This document shows, one piece after another, positions 1-8,649 of a stretch of DNA of 64,000 bases (positions within the stretch are counted from its first letter, which is position 1; each line of letters opens with the position of its first letter). The notes beneath the pieces are model-generated. The model ran no database searches and was not told the DNA's origin. It saw only the letters and a list, made by a program, of their open reading frames with translations. This DNA is from Ramlibacter tataouinensis TTB310 (GTDB lineage: Bacteria > Pseudomonadota > Gammaproteobacteria > Burkholderiales > Burkholderiaceae_C), in the NCBI RefSeq assembly GCF_000215705.1, contig NC_015677.1:1066001-1130000 (forward strand), read 5' to 3'. The position numbers and the translations under genes were made by a program.

Positions 1-180
1 GGTGGTGGCCACGGCCTGGAAGGCATAGCGGAACCACAGCGCCATCAGCAGGGGCACGGCGTGGCTGACCGCCTTGGTGGTGGTGTCCAGGGCCGAGAAG
101 CAGGCGGCGGCGCCCACCACCAGCGCAATGCCGGCCAGCACGCGCCGGGAACCGGCGGGAAGCGCCGCCGCCGCGGTCAC
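1..180 (-). CDS. EamA/DMT-family transporter, N-terminal part (cut by window edge)
   Basis: Only the first 60 codons are present; the rest lies left of the window. The translation starts at a GTG (178-180) and runs through a short polar start into a first membrane helix (GIALVVGAAACFSAL) followed by DTTTKAVS and a second hydrophobic stretch beginning VPLLMALWFRYAFQ. This helix-DTxxK-helix-RY pattern is typical of the first repeat of drug/metabolite transporters with ten helices. The GTG overlaps the stop of the upstream PHP gene by four bases (GTGA), so the two are probably translated together. The substrate cannot be told from this fragment. Inner-membrane location is inferred from the family. 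Confidence 0.7.
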   Translation of the reverse strand, partial: MTAAAALPAGSRRVLAGIALVVGAAACFSALDTTTKAVSHAVPLLMALWFRYAFQAVATT

Positions 181-1028
181 CGGATGCGCGCTTCCAGCAG
201 CTCCCACACCGGCGTCAGCCCGCCGGGCAGGTAGGGCAGCTGGCCCAGGTCGGTGTGGCTTTCGTCGGGGCTGTGGAAGTCGCTGCCGCGCGAGGCGGCC
301 AGGCCGAACTCCTGGGCGGTCTCGGCGTACTTGACGTACTCGGCCGCGGTGTGGCTGCCGGTGACCACCTCCACGCCCTGGCCGCCGTGCGCCTTGAACT
401 CGGAGAACAGCGCGTACTCCTCGTTGGCCGTGAAGCGGTAGCGCGCGGGATGGGCGATCACGGCCAGGCCGCCGGCCCGGGTGATCCACTGCACCGCGTC
501 CTTCAGCGAGGCCCAGCGGTGCGCCACGTAGCCGGGCTTGCCTTCCGTCAGGAAGCGGCGGAACACCTCGCCGGTGTCCTTGCACACCCCGGCCTCGACC
601 AGGAAGCGGGCGAAATGCGTGCGCGAGATCAGCTCGGGGTTGCCCACGTACCTGAGCGCGCCCTCGTAGGCGCCCTTGATGCCCACCTGCGCCAGCTGCG
701 CCGACATCTCCTGGGCGCGTTCGCCGCGGCCGCCGCGGGTGCGCACCAGGCCTTGCTGCATCTGCGGGTCGTCGGGATCGAAGCCCAGGCCGACGATGTG
801 CACCGTGTGGCCGGCGAAGGTGACCGAGATCTCGGTGCCCGTCAGGTACTTCATGCCGCGCCCATGCGCGGCGGCCATGGCACGGTGCTGGCCGCTGATC
901 TCGTCATGGTCGGTCAGGGCCCACAGCTCGACGCCATTGGCGGCGGCGCGCGCGGCCAGCTCTTCCGGCGTCAGCGTGCCGTCGGAGACCACGGAGTGGC
1001 AGTGCAGGTCGGCGTTGAGGATGGACAC
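177..1028 (-). CDS. PHP-domain phosphoesterase (YciV/TrpH/Rnm type)
   Basis: A 283-residue cytoplasmic protein made of one PHP domain. Metal-binding motifs are in the expected order: DLHCHS at 7-12, SDGTL at 15-19, DHD at 40-42, TE at 65-66, then HPARY near 192 and GSDFHSPDE near 247. Proteins of this group in enterobacteria (YciV, renamed Rnm) remove nucleotides from short RNA and 5S rRNA 5' ends and hydrolyse 3',5'-nucleoside bisphosphates; a related enzyme from Chromobacterium acts on pAp. Length fits the family (about 280-295). The stop overlaps the start of the next minus-strand gene, a DMT transporter. It is not next to trp genes here, so the old name TrpH has no support from context. 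Confidence 0.85.
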   Translation of the reverse strand: MSILNADLHCHSVVSDGTLTPEELAARAAANGVELWALTDHDEISGQHRAMAAAHGRGMKYLTGTEISVTFAGHTVHIVGLGFDPDDPQMQQGLVRTRGGRGERAQEMSAQLAQVGIKGAYEGALRYVGNPELISRTHFARFLVEAGVCKDTGEVFRRFLTEGKPGYVAHRWASLKDAVQWITRAGGLAVIAHPARYRFTANEEYALFSEFKAHGGQGVEVVTGSHTAAEYVKYAETAQEFGLAASRGSDFHSPDESHTDLGQLPYLPGGLTPVWELLEARIR

Positions 1029-1047
1029 GCCCTGATTTTAGGTGCGC

Positions 1048-1719
1048 TCAGTCCAGGGCGCCGGCTTCGCTGCGGATGTCCTGCCGGGTGCGCAGCGCGC
1101 AGGCGATCGCCAGTTCCAGGCCGCGCACGATGTCCGCCAGCGGCAGGCTGGGCTGGCCCTGGCCCGGCAGCCAGGGCACGTGCACGAAGCCGCCGCGCAC
1201 GCCTCCCAGATCGGCCTGCGTCGCCAGCGCGTGCATCAGGCCGTAGAACACGTGGTTGCAAACGAAGGTGCCGGCGGTCTGCGACACCTCGGCCGGCAGG
1301 CCCTCGCGCTGCAGGGCCGCCCGCATGGCCTTGATGGGCAGCGTGCTGAAGTAGGCCGCCGGCCCGCCCGCGACCACCGGCGCGTCCACCGGCTGCGCGC
1401 CCGCGTTGTCCGCGATGCGCGCGTCGTCCACATTGATCGCCACCCGCTCCAGCGAGATCGCGGCCCGCCCGCCGGCCTGGCCGCAGCCCAGCACCAGGGC
1501 GGGGCGATGCAGGCGCAGCAGGGCCAGCAGCGCCACCACGCTGCGCCCGAACACGGTGGGCAGCTCGGCGCCGACGACGGCATGGCCATCGATGAGGCGG
1601 CCGTGCAGCGCCCGCGCGGCCAGCGCGCTGGGGTTCAGCGCCTCGCCGCCGAAGGGGTCAAATCCGGTTACCAGAACGGTGGGAAAGCCACCCCTGGCAC
1701 CGGGTGGAGTGCTTAGCAT
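1048..1719 (-). CDS. pcp: Pyroglutamyl-peptidase I
   Basis: Cysteine peptidase of family C15 that removes N-terminal pyroglutamate from peptides in the cytoplasm. The 223-residue translation has the family opening [12 protein letters not shown], the glutamate motif SLERVAIN, the nucleophile motif [11 protein letters not shown] and the histidine motif [11 protein letters not shown], so the Glu-Cys-His triad is complete. I start at the ATG at 1717-1719; longer in-frame extensions to the right run antisense through the ypfJ gene and are not real. No good ribosome binding site is visible in front of this ATG. It is divergent from ypfJ, with only 39 bases between the two starts. Confidence 0.88.
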   Translation of the reverse strand: MLSTPPGARGGFPTVLVTGFDPFGGEALNPSALAARALHGRLIDGHAVVGAELPTVFGRSVVALLALLRLHRPALVLGCGQAGGRAAISLERVAINVDDARIADNAGAQPVDAPVVAGGPAAYFSTLPIKAMRAALQREGLPAEVSQTAGTFVCNHVFYGLMHALATQADLGGVRGGFVHVPWLPGQGQPSLPLADIVRGLELAIACALRTRQDIRSEAGALD

Positions 1720-1758
1720 GCAAAGTACTGTACAGCGGCCGGGAGCCGGGAGACCGTC

Positions 1759-2631
1759 ATGCGCTGGGAAGGCAATCGCGAGTCCGGCAACGTCGAGGAC
1801 CACCGTGCGGGCGGCGGTGGCGGCGGCTTCGGCCTGGGCGGCCGCAGCATCGGCATAGGCACCATCGTGATCGCGCTGGTGGGCGGCGCCATCTTCGGCA
1901 TCAACCCGCTGACGCTGCTGGGCATCCTCAACGGCGGCGGACCGCCGGCCCAGGTGCAGCAGGGCCCCGCGCAGCCGCCGCCGGCCGACGACCGCATGGC
2001 CCGCTTCGTCTCCACCGTGCTGGCCGACACCGAGGACGTCTGGAACCAGCTGTTCCGCCAGGGCGGCGCCGACTACCGCGAGCCGCGGCTGGCGCTGTTC
2101 CGCGGCAGCATCGCCACGGCCTGCGGCCAGGGCCAGTCGGCGATGGGGCCGTTCTACTGTCCGGCCGACCAGAAGGTCTACATCGACCTGAACTTCTACG
2201 AGACCCTGCGCAGCCGCCTGGGCGCGCCGGGTGACTTCGCCCAGGCCTACGTGATCGCGCACGAGGTTGGCCACCACGTGCAGCACCAGCTGGGCATCAC
2301 GGCGCAGATGGAGCGCATGCGCGGGCGGGTCAGCCAGGCCGAGTACAACGGCATGAGCGTGCGGCTGGAGCTGCAGGCCGACTGCTTCGCCGGCGTCTGG
2401 GCCCACCATGCGCAGAACGCGCGGCAGATCCTGGAGCAGGGCGACGTCGAGGAGGCCATGAACGCGGCTGCGCGCATCGGCGACGACGCGCTGCAGGCCT
2501 CGGCCGGCCGCGCCGTGGTGCCCGAGAGCTTCACCCACGGCACCAGCGCGCAGCGCCAGCGCTGGTTCGCCACGGGGCTCAAGACCGGCAGCGTCAAGGC
2601 CTGCGACACCTTCGGCGCGCGCAGCCTGTAG
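1759..2631 (+). CDS. ypfJ: YpfJ-type neutral zinc metallopeptidase
   Basis: A 290-residue protein with a cytoplasmic glycine-rich N-terminus (residues 16-30), one membrane helix (about 32-60, [15 protein letters not shown] region) and a large domain with the zinc motif HEVGHHV near residue 167. A downstream LQADCFAG motif would supply the third ligand region. This matches the putative neutral zinc metallopeptidases of the YpfJ/KPN_02809 group; the natural substrate is unknown. The start at 1759 has GGGAG a few bases upstream. A strong hairpin with a T-rich tail follows the stop directly, so this is probably a single-gene transcript. Confidence 0.85.
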   Translation: MRWEGNRESGNVEDHRAGGGGGGFGLGGRSIGIGTIVIALVGGAIFGINPLTLLGILNGGGPPAQVQQGPAQPPPADDRMARFVSTVLADTEDVWNQLFRQGGADYREPRLALFRGSIATACGQGQSAMGPFYCPADQKVYIDLNFYETLRSRLGAPGDFAQAYVIAHEVGHHVQHQLGITAQMERMRGRVSQAEYNGMSVRLELQADCFAGVWAHHAQNARQILEQGDVEEAMNAAARIGDDALQASAGRAVVPESFTHGTSAQRQRWFATGLKTGSVKACDTFGARSL

Positions 2632-2657
2632 CGGCCCCGGCCGGGGCCGTTTTGTTT
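2632..2657 (+). terminator. Rho-independent terminator after ypfJ
   Basis: CGGCCCC (2632-2638), loop GGCC, GGGGCCG (2643-2649), then TTTTGTTT. The stem begins at the base after the ypfJ stop codon. Confidence 0.8.
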
Positions 2658-2713
2658 CACTTTACTGCGCCGCGGGTGAGGGGATGGGGCGCATGCAACA
2701 ATCGCCGGTTGTC

Positions 2714-4153
2714 ATGACCGACTCCTTCTCCAATCTTTCGCTGGCCGAGCCGCTGGCGCGCGCCGTGGCCGAAATGGGCTACGAGACGATGACGCCGATC
2801 CAGGCCCAGGCCATCCCGGTGGTCCTCACCGGCCGCGACGTGATGGGCGCCGCCCAGACCGGCACCGGCAAGACGGCGGCGTTCTCGCTGCCGCTGCTGC
2901 AGCGCCTGCTCAAGCACGAGAACTCGTCCACGTCACCGGCGCGCCACCCGGTGCGCGCGCTGGTGCTGCTGCCCACGCGCGAGCTGGCCGACCAGGTGGC
3001 GCAGCAGGTCAAGCTCTACGCCAAGTACACCAACCTGCGCAGCGCGGTGGTGTTCGGCGGCATGGACATGAAGCCGCAGACGCTGGAGCTCAAGCGCGGC
3101 GTCGAGGTGCTGGTGGCCACCCCGGGGCGCCTCTTGGACCACATCGAGGCCAAGAACGCGGTGCTGGGCCAGGTCGAGTACGTGGTGCTGGACGAGGCCG
3201 ACCGCATGCTGGACATCGGCTTCCTGCCGGACCTGCAGCGCATCCTGTCCTACCTGCCCAAGCAGCGCACCACGCTGCTGTTCTCGGCCACCTTCTCGCC
3301 CGAGATCAAGCGGCTGGCCAACAGCTACCTCAAGGACCCGGTCACCATCGAGGTGGCGCGGCCCAACGAGACCGCCTCCACCGTCGAGCAGCATTTCTAC
3401 AGCGTGACCGACGACGACAAGCGCCGGGCGCTCAAGCAGATCGTGCGGCAGCGCGGCATCACCCAGGCCTTCGTGTTCGTCAACAGCAAGCTGGGCTGCG
3501 CCCGGCTGGCGCGCTCGCTGGAGCGCGAGGGCCTCAAGACCACGGCGCTGCACGGCGACAAGAGCCAGGACGAGCGGCTCAAGGCCCTGGCCGCCTTCAA
3601 GGCCGGCGAGGTCGACCTGCTGGTGGCCACCGACGTGGCGGCGCGCGGCCTGGACATCAAGGACGTGCCGGCGGTGTTCAACTTCGACGTGCCGTTCAAC
3701 GCCGAGGACTACGTGCACCGCATCGGCCGCACCGGCCGCGCCGGCGCGTCGGGCCTGGCCGTCACCTTCGTCTCCGGCAGCGACGGCCGGCTGGTGGCCG
3801 ACCTGGAGAAGTTGCTGAAGAAGAAGGTCGACCTCGAGGCCATCGAGTACGAGGACGATCGGCCGCGCGGCCGCATCAACGACGGCCGCCGCGCCTGGCG
3901 CGAGGCCGGCGAGCTGGGCGACCCGCGCGACGCGCTGGACGCGCCGCGCCCGCGCGAGCGGGAACGGGAGCGCGAGGCGCGTCCCTCGCGACCGGCCGCC
4001 GCCCCGCGCGATCCCTTCTTCGACCAGCCCTACCAGGCACCGGCCACCGAGCAGCCGCCGGCCTGGGAGCAGGGCGCCAAGCCGGCCCCCAGCCGGGTCT
4101 CGGCCAACATCAAGTCCAAGCGCAAGGTCCCGGCGCTGTTCAAGGCGCAGTGA
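2714..4153 (+). CDS. rhlE: DEAD-box RNA helicase, RhlE type
   Basis: ATP-dependent RNA helicase acting in ribosome assembly or RNA turnover. In order: Q-motif region TPIQ (27-30), Walker A AQTGTGKT (47-54), PTRELADQ, TPGRLLD, DEADRMLD, SAT, FVNSK, ATDVAARGLDI and HRIGRTGRAG, giving both RecA-like domains. The tail after about residue 370 is long, basic and low in complexity (arginine/glutamate/proline repeats), as in RhlE proteins, where it helps RNA binding. The start is uncertain: ATGs at 2684, 2693 and 2714 share the frame. I take 2714 because it matches the usual MTDSFSNL-like beginning; a GAGGGG at 2676-2681 would suit 2693 better. The end overlaps convergent apaH by 14 bases. Confidence 0.9.
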   Translation: MTDSFSNLSLAEPLARAVAEMGYETMTPIQAQAIPVVLTGRDVMGAAQTGTGKTAAFSLPLLQRLLKHENSSTSPARHPVRALVLLPTRELADQVAQQVKLYAKYTNLRSAVVFGGMDMKPQTLELKRGVEVLVATPGRLLDHIEAKNAVLGQVEYVVLDEADRMLDIGFLPDLQRILSYLPKQRTTLLFSATFSPEIKRLANSYLKDPVTIEVARPNETASTVEQHFYSVTDDDKRRALKQIVRQRGITQAFVFVNSKLGCARLARSLEREGLKTTALHGDKSQDERLKALAAFKAGEVDLLVATDVAARGLDIKDVPAVFNFDVPFNAEDYVHRIGRTGRAGASGLAVTFVSGSDGRLVADLEKLLKKKVDLEAIEYEDDRPRGRINDGRRAWREAGELGDPRDALDAPRPREREREREARPSRPAAAPRDPFFDQPYQAPATEQPPAWEQGAKPAPSRVSANIKSKRKVPALFKAQ

Positions 4154-4982
4154 CCCCGGGCGCCTGCGCCTGCTCGCACCCGACCTGGACCAGCCCCTCC
4201 TGCCCGGGCGCGGCATCCAGCCGCCAGGCGCTCAGGCAGCCGCCCCAGACGCAGCCGGTGTCCAGTGACAGCAGGTCGGGCCGCCTCAGGAAGCCCAGGG
4301 TCGACCAATGCCCGAAGGCGATGGGCTGGCCGGCGGTGCGCCGGCCCGGCACGTCGAACCAGGCCCGGTGGCCGGGCGGCGCCTGGTCCAGCCCGCCCGA
4401 GGCCTTCAGGTGCATGCAGCCGTCGGGCGTGCAAAAGCGCAGCCGCGTCAGCGCGTTCACGACCACGCGCAGCCGCGCCGCGCCGGTCAGCGCATCGTCC
4501 CAGCGCGCCGGCTCGTTGCCGTACATCTGCGCCAGGAAGTCGGCCAGTGCCGGGCCGCGCAGCACGGCCTCGACTTCGGCGGCCAGGGCCAGGGTCTGCG
4601 CCACGTCCCACTGCGGCAGCACGCCCCCGTGCACCAGCAGCCAGCCCTGGACGCCCAGCGCCATGCGGCGGTGGCGCAGCCAGTCCAGCATGGCCCCGCG
4701 GTCGGCTGCGGCAAGCACCTGGTCCAGCGTGTCGTTGCGGTGCGGCGCGCGGTGGCCGTGCGCCAGGGCCAGCAGGCTCAGGTCGTGGTTGCCCAGCAGG
4801 CACTGGGCCGCGTCGCCGTAGCCCATGAGCCGGCGCAGCACGGCGGCCGACGAGGGCCCGCGGTTGACCAGGTCGCCCAGCAGGTACAGCGTGTCGCGGC
4901 TGGGCGAGAACGCGATCTTCTCCAGCAGCCGGCCGAGCGCCTCGTCGCAGCCCTGCACGTCGCCGATCAGGTAGAGTGCCAT
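4140..4982 (-). CDS. apaH: Symmetrical bis(5'-nucleosyl)-tetraphosphatase (Ap4A hydrolase)
   Basis: Cytoplasmic metallophosphoesterase that splits Ap4A into two ADP and also removes Np4-type caps from RNA. The 280-residue translation shows the phosphoesterase motifs GDVQGC (7-12), GDLVNRGP, GNHD, HGG and GHWSTLG, all in family order, and the length is right (about 275-282). The start ATG at 4980-4982 gives MALYLIGDVQG. It is divergent from the CNNM gene (24 bases between starts), which implies overlapping promoters, and convergent with rhlE. Confidence 0.93.
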   Translation of the reverse strand: MALYLIGDVQGCDEALGRLLEKIAFSPSRDTLYLLGDLVNRGPSSAAVLRRLMGYGDAAQCLLGNHDLSLLALAHGHRAPHRNDTLDQVLAAADRGAMLDWLRHRRMALGVQGWLLVHGGVLPQWDVAQTLALAAEVEAVLRGPALADFLAQMYGNEPARWDDALTGAARLRVVVNALTRLRFCTPDGCMHLKASGGLDQAPPGHRAWFDVPGRRTAGQPIAFGHWSTLGFLRRPDLLSLDTGCVWGGCLSAWRLDAAPGQEGLVQVGCEQAQAPGVTAP

Positions 4983-5006
4983 GGTGTCGGATTCTCGCCT
5001 CTGTCC

Positions 5007-6293
5007 ATGGACGTCCTGCTGATCGCGCTGCTGACGCTGATCAACGGCGTGTTCGCGATGTCGGAGCTGGCGCTGGCCTCCAGCCGCAAGGCCCGGCTGG
5101 CCGCATTGGCGGAGGGCGGTGACCGCGGCGCGCAGGCGGCGCTCAAGCTGATGGAGCAGCCCACCCAGTTCCTGTCGACGGTGCAGGTGGGCATCACCTC
5201 CATCGGCGTGCTCAACGGCATCGTGGGCGAGGCGGCGTTCAGCGGCGACCTGGCGGCCTGGCTGGCCGGTTTCGGCATCGGACCGCGGCCGGCGGCCATC
5301 ACCGCCACGGCCATCGTGGTGGCGGTCATCACCTTCGTCACCATCATCTTCGGCGAGCTGGTGCCCAAGCGCATCGGCCAGCTGTACCCCGAGGCCGTGG
5401 CCACGTGGATGGCACGGCCCATGGACTGGCTGGCACGCGCGGCCCGGCCCTTCGTCTTCCTGCTGTCGGCCTCGACCCAGGCCGTGCTCAAGCTGCTGCG
5501 CATCGACACCGACCAGCCGCGCGGCATGACCGAGGAGGAGCTCACGCACAGCCTGGAGGAGAGCGTGGACGCCGGCGTGATCGCGCAGCACGAGCGGCAG
5601 ATGGTGCAGAACGTGTTCCACCTGGACGACCGGCCGCTCACCTCCATGATGCTGCCGCGCTCGGACATCGAATGGCTGGACGCCAGCCTGAGCGTCGCCG
5701 AATGCCTGGCCCAGGCCGGCCGCGGCGGCGCGCACTCCTGGTACCCGGTGTGCCGCGGCTCGCTGGACGACGTGGTGGGCGTGGTGAGCGTGGCCACGCT
5801 GCTGGGCCTGGGGCCGCAGCACCCCGGCACGGTGGAGCCGCATGCCGTGCCGGCGGCCTTCCTGCCCGAGACGCTCACCGGCCGCGAGCTGCTGGACCAG
5901 TTCCGTGCGCAGTCGGCCCGCATGGTGTTCGTGGTCGACGAGTACGGCGTGGTGCAGGGCCTGATGACGCCGCACGACCTGCTGGAGGCGATCACCGGCG
6001 AGCTGCAGCCCAGCGCCCAGACCGAGGCCTGGGCCACGCAGCGCGAGGACGGCTCCTGGCTGCTGGACGGCCTGATGCCGGTGGCCGAACTCAAGGCGCG
6101 GCTGGACATCCGCGAACTGCCGGAGGAGGAACGCGGCCGCTACAACACGCTGGCCGGCCTGCTGATGGCCGTCTGCGGCCACCTGCCGGCCGTCGGCGAG
6201 CGCATCGATTGCGAGGACTGGGTGTTCGAGGTGGTGGACCTGGACGGCAAGCGCATCGACAAGGTGCTGGCCATCGGGCCGGCCGCCGCCTGA
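5007..6293 (+). CDS. CNNM/CBS-domain membrane protein (hemolysin/CorC-like family)
   Basis: A 428-residue inner-membrane protein. The N-terminal half is a CNNM (DUF21) domain with membrane helices near 1-20, 60-85, 92-115 and 130-150, including the family signatures AMSELALASSRKARL and FGELVPKRIG. Two CBS domains (about 205-330) and a CorC_HlyC/transporter-associated C-terminal domain (about 345-428, ELPEEERGRYNTLAG) follow. Related proteins (YtfL, PaeA, MpfA) export Mg2+ or polyamines or resist metal stress; the old label hemolysin is misleading. The exact substrate cannot be read from the sequence. It is divergent from apaH. Confidence 0.87.
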   Translation: MDVLLIALLTLINGVFAMSELALASSRKARLAALAEGGDRGAQAALKLMEQPTQFLSTVQVGITSIGVLNGIVGEAAFSGDLAAWLAGFGIGPRPAAITATAIVVAVITFVTIIFGELVPKRIGQLYPEAVATWMARPMDWLARAARPFVFLLSASTQAVLKLLRIDTDQPRGMTEEELTHSLEESVDAGVIAQHERQMVQNVFHLDDRPLTSMMLPRSDIEWLDASLSVAECLAQAGRGGAHSWYPVCRGSLDDVVGVVSVATLLGLGPQHPGTVEPHAVPAAFLPETLTGRELLDQFRAQSARMVFVVDEYGVVQGLMTPHDLLEAITGELQPSAQTEAWATQREDGSWLLDGLMPVAELKARLDIRELPEEERGRYNTLAGLLMAVCGHLPAVGERIDCEDWVFEVVDLDGKRIDKVLAIGPAAA

Positions 6294-6304
6294 GGCCGGC
6301 CGGG

Positions 6305-7423
6305 TTAGTCCAGCAGCGCCCGGCGGATCGGCTCGACCCAGCCGCGCGTCTCGGGCGACCACACGCCGGCGAATTCGGAGCCGAACTCCCAGTACGTCCA
6401 GCCGATGCCGCGCCGCTCGGCCTCGTCGCGCACCAGGCGGGTGTATTCCGCCCGCGAACCCATTTCGCCGGCGCTGTGCGCGCCGAACTCGCCCAGGTGC
6501 AACGGGTAGCCCTGCTCGCGGTTCCAGCGCTCGGCCTTTTCGAAGGGGTCGGCCATCTCGCGCCGCTGGCGGCTGTCGCAGCAGGTCTGGCCGGTGCGCA
6601 AATCCGGGCGCCAGGACACGCCCTGGTGCGTGAAGTTGAAGGGCTCGTAGGTGTGGATGGCCACGATCAGGTTGCGGTCGCGCGGCAGCCGCAGCTTGGG
6701 CAGGTCGCGCACGTTGTTCCAGTAGCTGGGCCCCACCAGCACCGGCCGTTCCGGATTGGTGGCCCGCACCGCCGCCAGCGCCTGGGGGATGAGCTGGTTC
6801 CAGGGCTCGCCGTCGAGACGGCCGTGCGGCTCGTTGAGCAGCTCGAACAGCAGGCGCGGCGAGCGGTTCTGGTAACGCTGGCCCAGCTGCCGCCAGATGT
6901 TGACCAGCCGTGTCTCCAGCAGCGCCGGATCCACGGTGAACTCGTGTTGGTGCGGCTGGTCGCCGTGGATCTGGCTGTAGTGGTGCACGTTGAGGATCAC
7001 GTACACGCCCTTGGCCAGCAGCGCGTCCACCACACCGTCCACGCGCCGCGCGAACGCCTCATCGATGGTGGCATCCGCGGTCGGCGCGGCATGGTTGGTC
7101 CAGCGCACCGGCAGGCGCACGGTCTGGAAATGACGGGCGGCGATGTCGATGAAGCCGGGCTCCAGGCGGATGCCCCAGTCGCCCTCGCGCGGCGCCTCGA
7201 GCATGTTGCCGAGGTTGATGCCGCGTCCCAGCGCATGGGCCACGGCGCAGGTGCGCTCGGTCACCGCCCGGCAGTTCTGTTGCGGCCGGGTCGGCGCAGC
7301 CGATCGGGCTGCGGGCGCGGAAGCGCCGGCAGGCGAAGCCAGGCCGGGCGAGGCGGTGGACAGCAGCAGCGACAGGCAGGCGGCCAGGACGGCGACGGCC
7401 AGCGCGATGGTCTTGTTGTTCAA
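6305..7423 (-). CDS. Secreted glycoside hydrolase family 5 (cellulase-like)
   Basis: A 372-residue protein with a Sec signal peptide (NNK, then a hydrophobic core to about residue 22, and an alanine/serine-rich cleavage area) and a GH5 barrel. The acid/base glutamate is in LLFELLNEPHG (about residue 196) and the nucleophile in LGEFGAHS (about 311); RLPVRW and HxY motifs are also in place. GH5 enzymes cut beta-1,4-glucans, mannans or related chains; specificity is not readable. The start is a TTG at 7421-7423: the only nearby ATG is out of frame and stops at once, and AGGGA sits about 7 bases before the TTG. It stands alone, convergent with the CNNM gene. Confidence 0.85.
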   Translation of the reverse strand: MNNKTIALAVAVLAACLSLLLSTASPGLASPAGASAPAARSAAPTRPQQNCRAVTERTCAVAHALGRGINLGNMLEAPREGDWGIRLEPGFIDIAARHFQTVRLPVRWTNHAAPTADATIDEAFARRVDGVVDALLAKGVYVILNVHHYSQIHGDQPHQHEFTVDPALLETRLVNIWRQLGQRYQNRSPRLLFELLNEPHGRLDGEPWNQLIPQALAAVRATNPERPVLVGPSYWNNVRDLPKLRLPRDRNLIVAIHTYEPFNFTHQGVSWRPDLRTGQTCCDSRQRREMADPFEKAERWNREQGYPLHLGEFGAHSAGEMGSRAEYTRLVRDEAERRGIGWTYWEFGSEFAGVWSPETRGWVEPIRRALLD

Positions 7424-7902
7424 AGCATGGTCCCTGGAGCGTTGATGTCTGCGCCATTGTTGGAGCCAAAGCCGCGGCCGTGCCTGTGCGTATGCCGAAA
7501 CAAACTGAAAATCGGGTCCGTTCTGCCTCGTGCATGAGGCGCAGTCCTACGCTACCTGGGCAGCAGGCAGCACGGTGAACGCCGCGATCCAGTGGCGCAC
7601 CGAACAGGCCCACCAGCGACACCAGGGCCAGCAGCATGGTCCGGGCGGGTCCGGCATCGGGTCCGAGGGGTGACGGGGCAGCGTTCAAGCGCGACGGTCC
7701 AGGGTTGTAGGAGCTTGGTGTTAACGGACCTCACCTGTCCGGGGCTCGCCCTTTCCCTAGGGCATTGCGGTGGTTCGGCCGTCCAATGCGCAAGGCGAGC
7801 GGGATTGTCGCGCGATCTACCGGCGCTCCGCACCCGTCTTCAGGGGCTGACAAGAGGCGCCTCCCAAGGCGCCCGAGTGGCAAGTACTGAAAGAAGACAA
7901 AA
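7424..7902. other. Gene-free interval of 479 bases
   Basis: Lies between the start of the GH5 gene and the start of the unknown gene at 7903. No reading frame here looks like protein: the minus-strand frames are short and rich in arginine, cysteine or tryptophan. One minus-strand stretch (about 7545-7640) reads as a hydrophobic segment (LLALVSLVGLFG) only if a frame change is allowed, which could be a decayed small membrane protein but is not convincing. It must hold the promoters of both flanking genes; I could not identify them. Confidence 0.6.
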
Positions 7903-8457
7903 ATGGGATTGCTATCACGCATCTTCGGCGAGGCGGACAAGGCGGCGCGCGAAGGCAGGACTTCCCGCCTGGCGGACGCTACCCGCGAGCAGACGCGCAA
8001 GGAATTGATCGCGATGGCGGTGCGCGACACGCTCAAGAAGCACGGCATCCCGCCCACCTGCATCACGGCCGAGGCCCGCCCCGGCATGGTGGCCGGCCGG
8101 CCCCGCGGCGTGCACCTGCAGCTGGTGTTCCGCGAATGGCAGCCCGAGCTCCTGGCTTACGTCGTCGCCATCGAGAGCACTGTGCGAGCCAGGCTGCTGC
8201 GGCTCGATCCGCTGTCGCAGGCCTGGGTCACGGGGGTGTCCTGGCGCTTCGAGCCCACCGACGCACGCCAATGGCCGCAGCTGCCGGCCGCCAGCCAGGC
8301 CAGCCCCGCGCCGGCCTCCGCGGCCAAGGGCGCGAGCACCAGCTCCAAGGACACGCTGGAGAAACTGCTGGGGTCGGGGGAGGGCCTGTTCGGCGGCAGG
8401 GCCGGCAAGCGCGAGGACTTCAGCCCCACGGTGCCCATGCCGCTGCCGACGCGGTAA
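7903..8457 (+). CDS. Conserved-looking hypothetical protein, 184 aa
   Basis: No family recognised. The first 50 residues are charged and helical (GLLSRIFGEADKAAREGR..., TRKELIAMAVRDTLKKHGIP) and are followed by a compact alpha/beta section to about residue 125 (VHLQLVFREWQPELLAYVV, WRFEP). The last 60 residues are an alanine/serine/proline linker and a lysine/glutamate stretch, likely disordered. There is no signal peptide or membrane segment, so it is probably cytoplasmic. Codon use is like that of its neighbours and the reading frame is closed by a strong terminator, which supports a real gene. Confidence 0.6.
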   Translation: MGLLSRIFGEADKAAREGRTSRLADATREQTRKELIAMAVRDTLKKHGIPPTCITAEARPGMVAGRPRGVHLQLVFREWQPELLAYVVAIESTVRARLLRLDPLSQAWVTGVSWRFEPTDARQWPQLPAASQASPAPASAAKGASTSSKDTLEKLLGSGEGLFGGRAGKREDFSPTVPMPLPTR

Positions 8458-8470
8458 ACCAGAAAAGGAA

Positions 8471-8504
8471 AAGGCCGCTGGCTTATGGCAGCGGCCTTTT
8501 TCTT
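8471..8504. terminator. Bidirectional terminator between the 184-aa gene and tRNA-Thr
   Basis: AAGGCCGCTG (8471-8480) pairs perfectly with CAGCGGCCTT (8489-8498). It is followed by TTTTTCTT on the plus strand and, on the minus strand, by TTTTCCTTTT, so it can end transcripts from both sides. Confidence 0.85.
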
Positions 8505-8511
8505 GACTGAC

Positions 8512-8587
8512 TGGTGCCGGAGAGAGGAATCGAACCCCCGACCTTCGCATTACGAATGCGCTGCTCTACCGACTGAGCTACTCCGGC
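8512..8587 (-). tRNA. tRNA-Thr(CGT)
   Basis: 76 nt with encoded CCA. Acceptor GCCGGAG pairs with CTCCGGC; the D-arm contains AGTCGGTAGAGC, the T-arm GGGGGTTCGATTCC. The anticodon loop TTCGTAA gives CGT, which reads ACG (Thr), and the sequence resembles the E. coli CGU isoacceptor. Confidence 0.95.
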
Positions 8588-8602
8588 AAACCGAAGCCCG
8601 CG

Positions 8603-8608
8603 ATTATA
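8603..8608 (-). promoter_or_regulatory. Candidate -10 box for tRNA-Thr
   Basis: On the minus strand this reads TATAAT, 15 bases before the tRNA 5' end, inside a GCCCGC...GCGGGC inverted repeat. No good -35 box is visible at 16-18 bases. A perfect consensus hexamer is rare in such GC-rich DNA, so a short-leader promoter overlapping the end of fbp is likely. Confidence 0.5.
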
Positions 8609-8649
8609 GCGGGCGCACCGCTCAGCCATAGCGGACGCACCGCTCAGCC
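8606..8649. repeat. Tandem duplication of a 22-base unit over the fbp stop codon
   Basis: 8606-8627 and 8628-8649 are identical except at one base (8613 G, 8635 A). The unit carries the fbp stop codon and the part that merges into the tRNA-Thr -10 box. Confidence 0.8.

Noticed and set aside
1728..1735. Palindrome CTGTACAG between pcp and ypfJ, considered as a LexA site
   Set aside because: LexA boxes have CTGT and ACAG separated by eight bases; here they touch. Chance palindrome or an unknown operator.
5007..6293. Calling the CNNM/CBS protein a hemolysin
   Set aside because: The family label is historical; the domain layout is that of an ion- or polyamine-linked membrane protein.
7059..7688. 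Minus-strand frame running from 7688 into the GH5 gene
   Set aside because: Its second half is a shadow of GH5 and its first half has no ribosome site or family; only a short hydrophobic stretch is of note.
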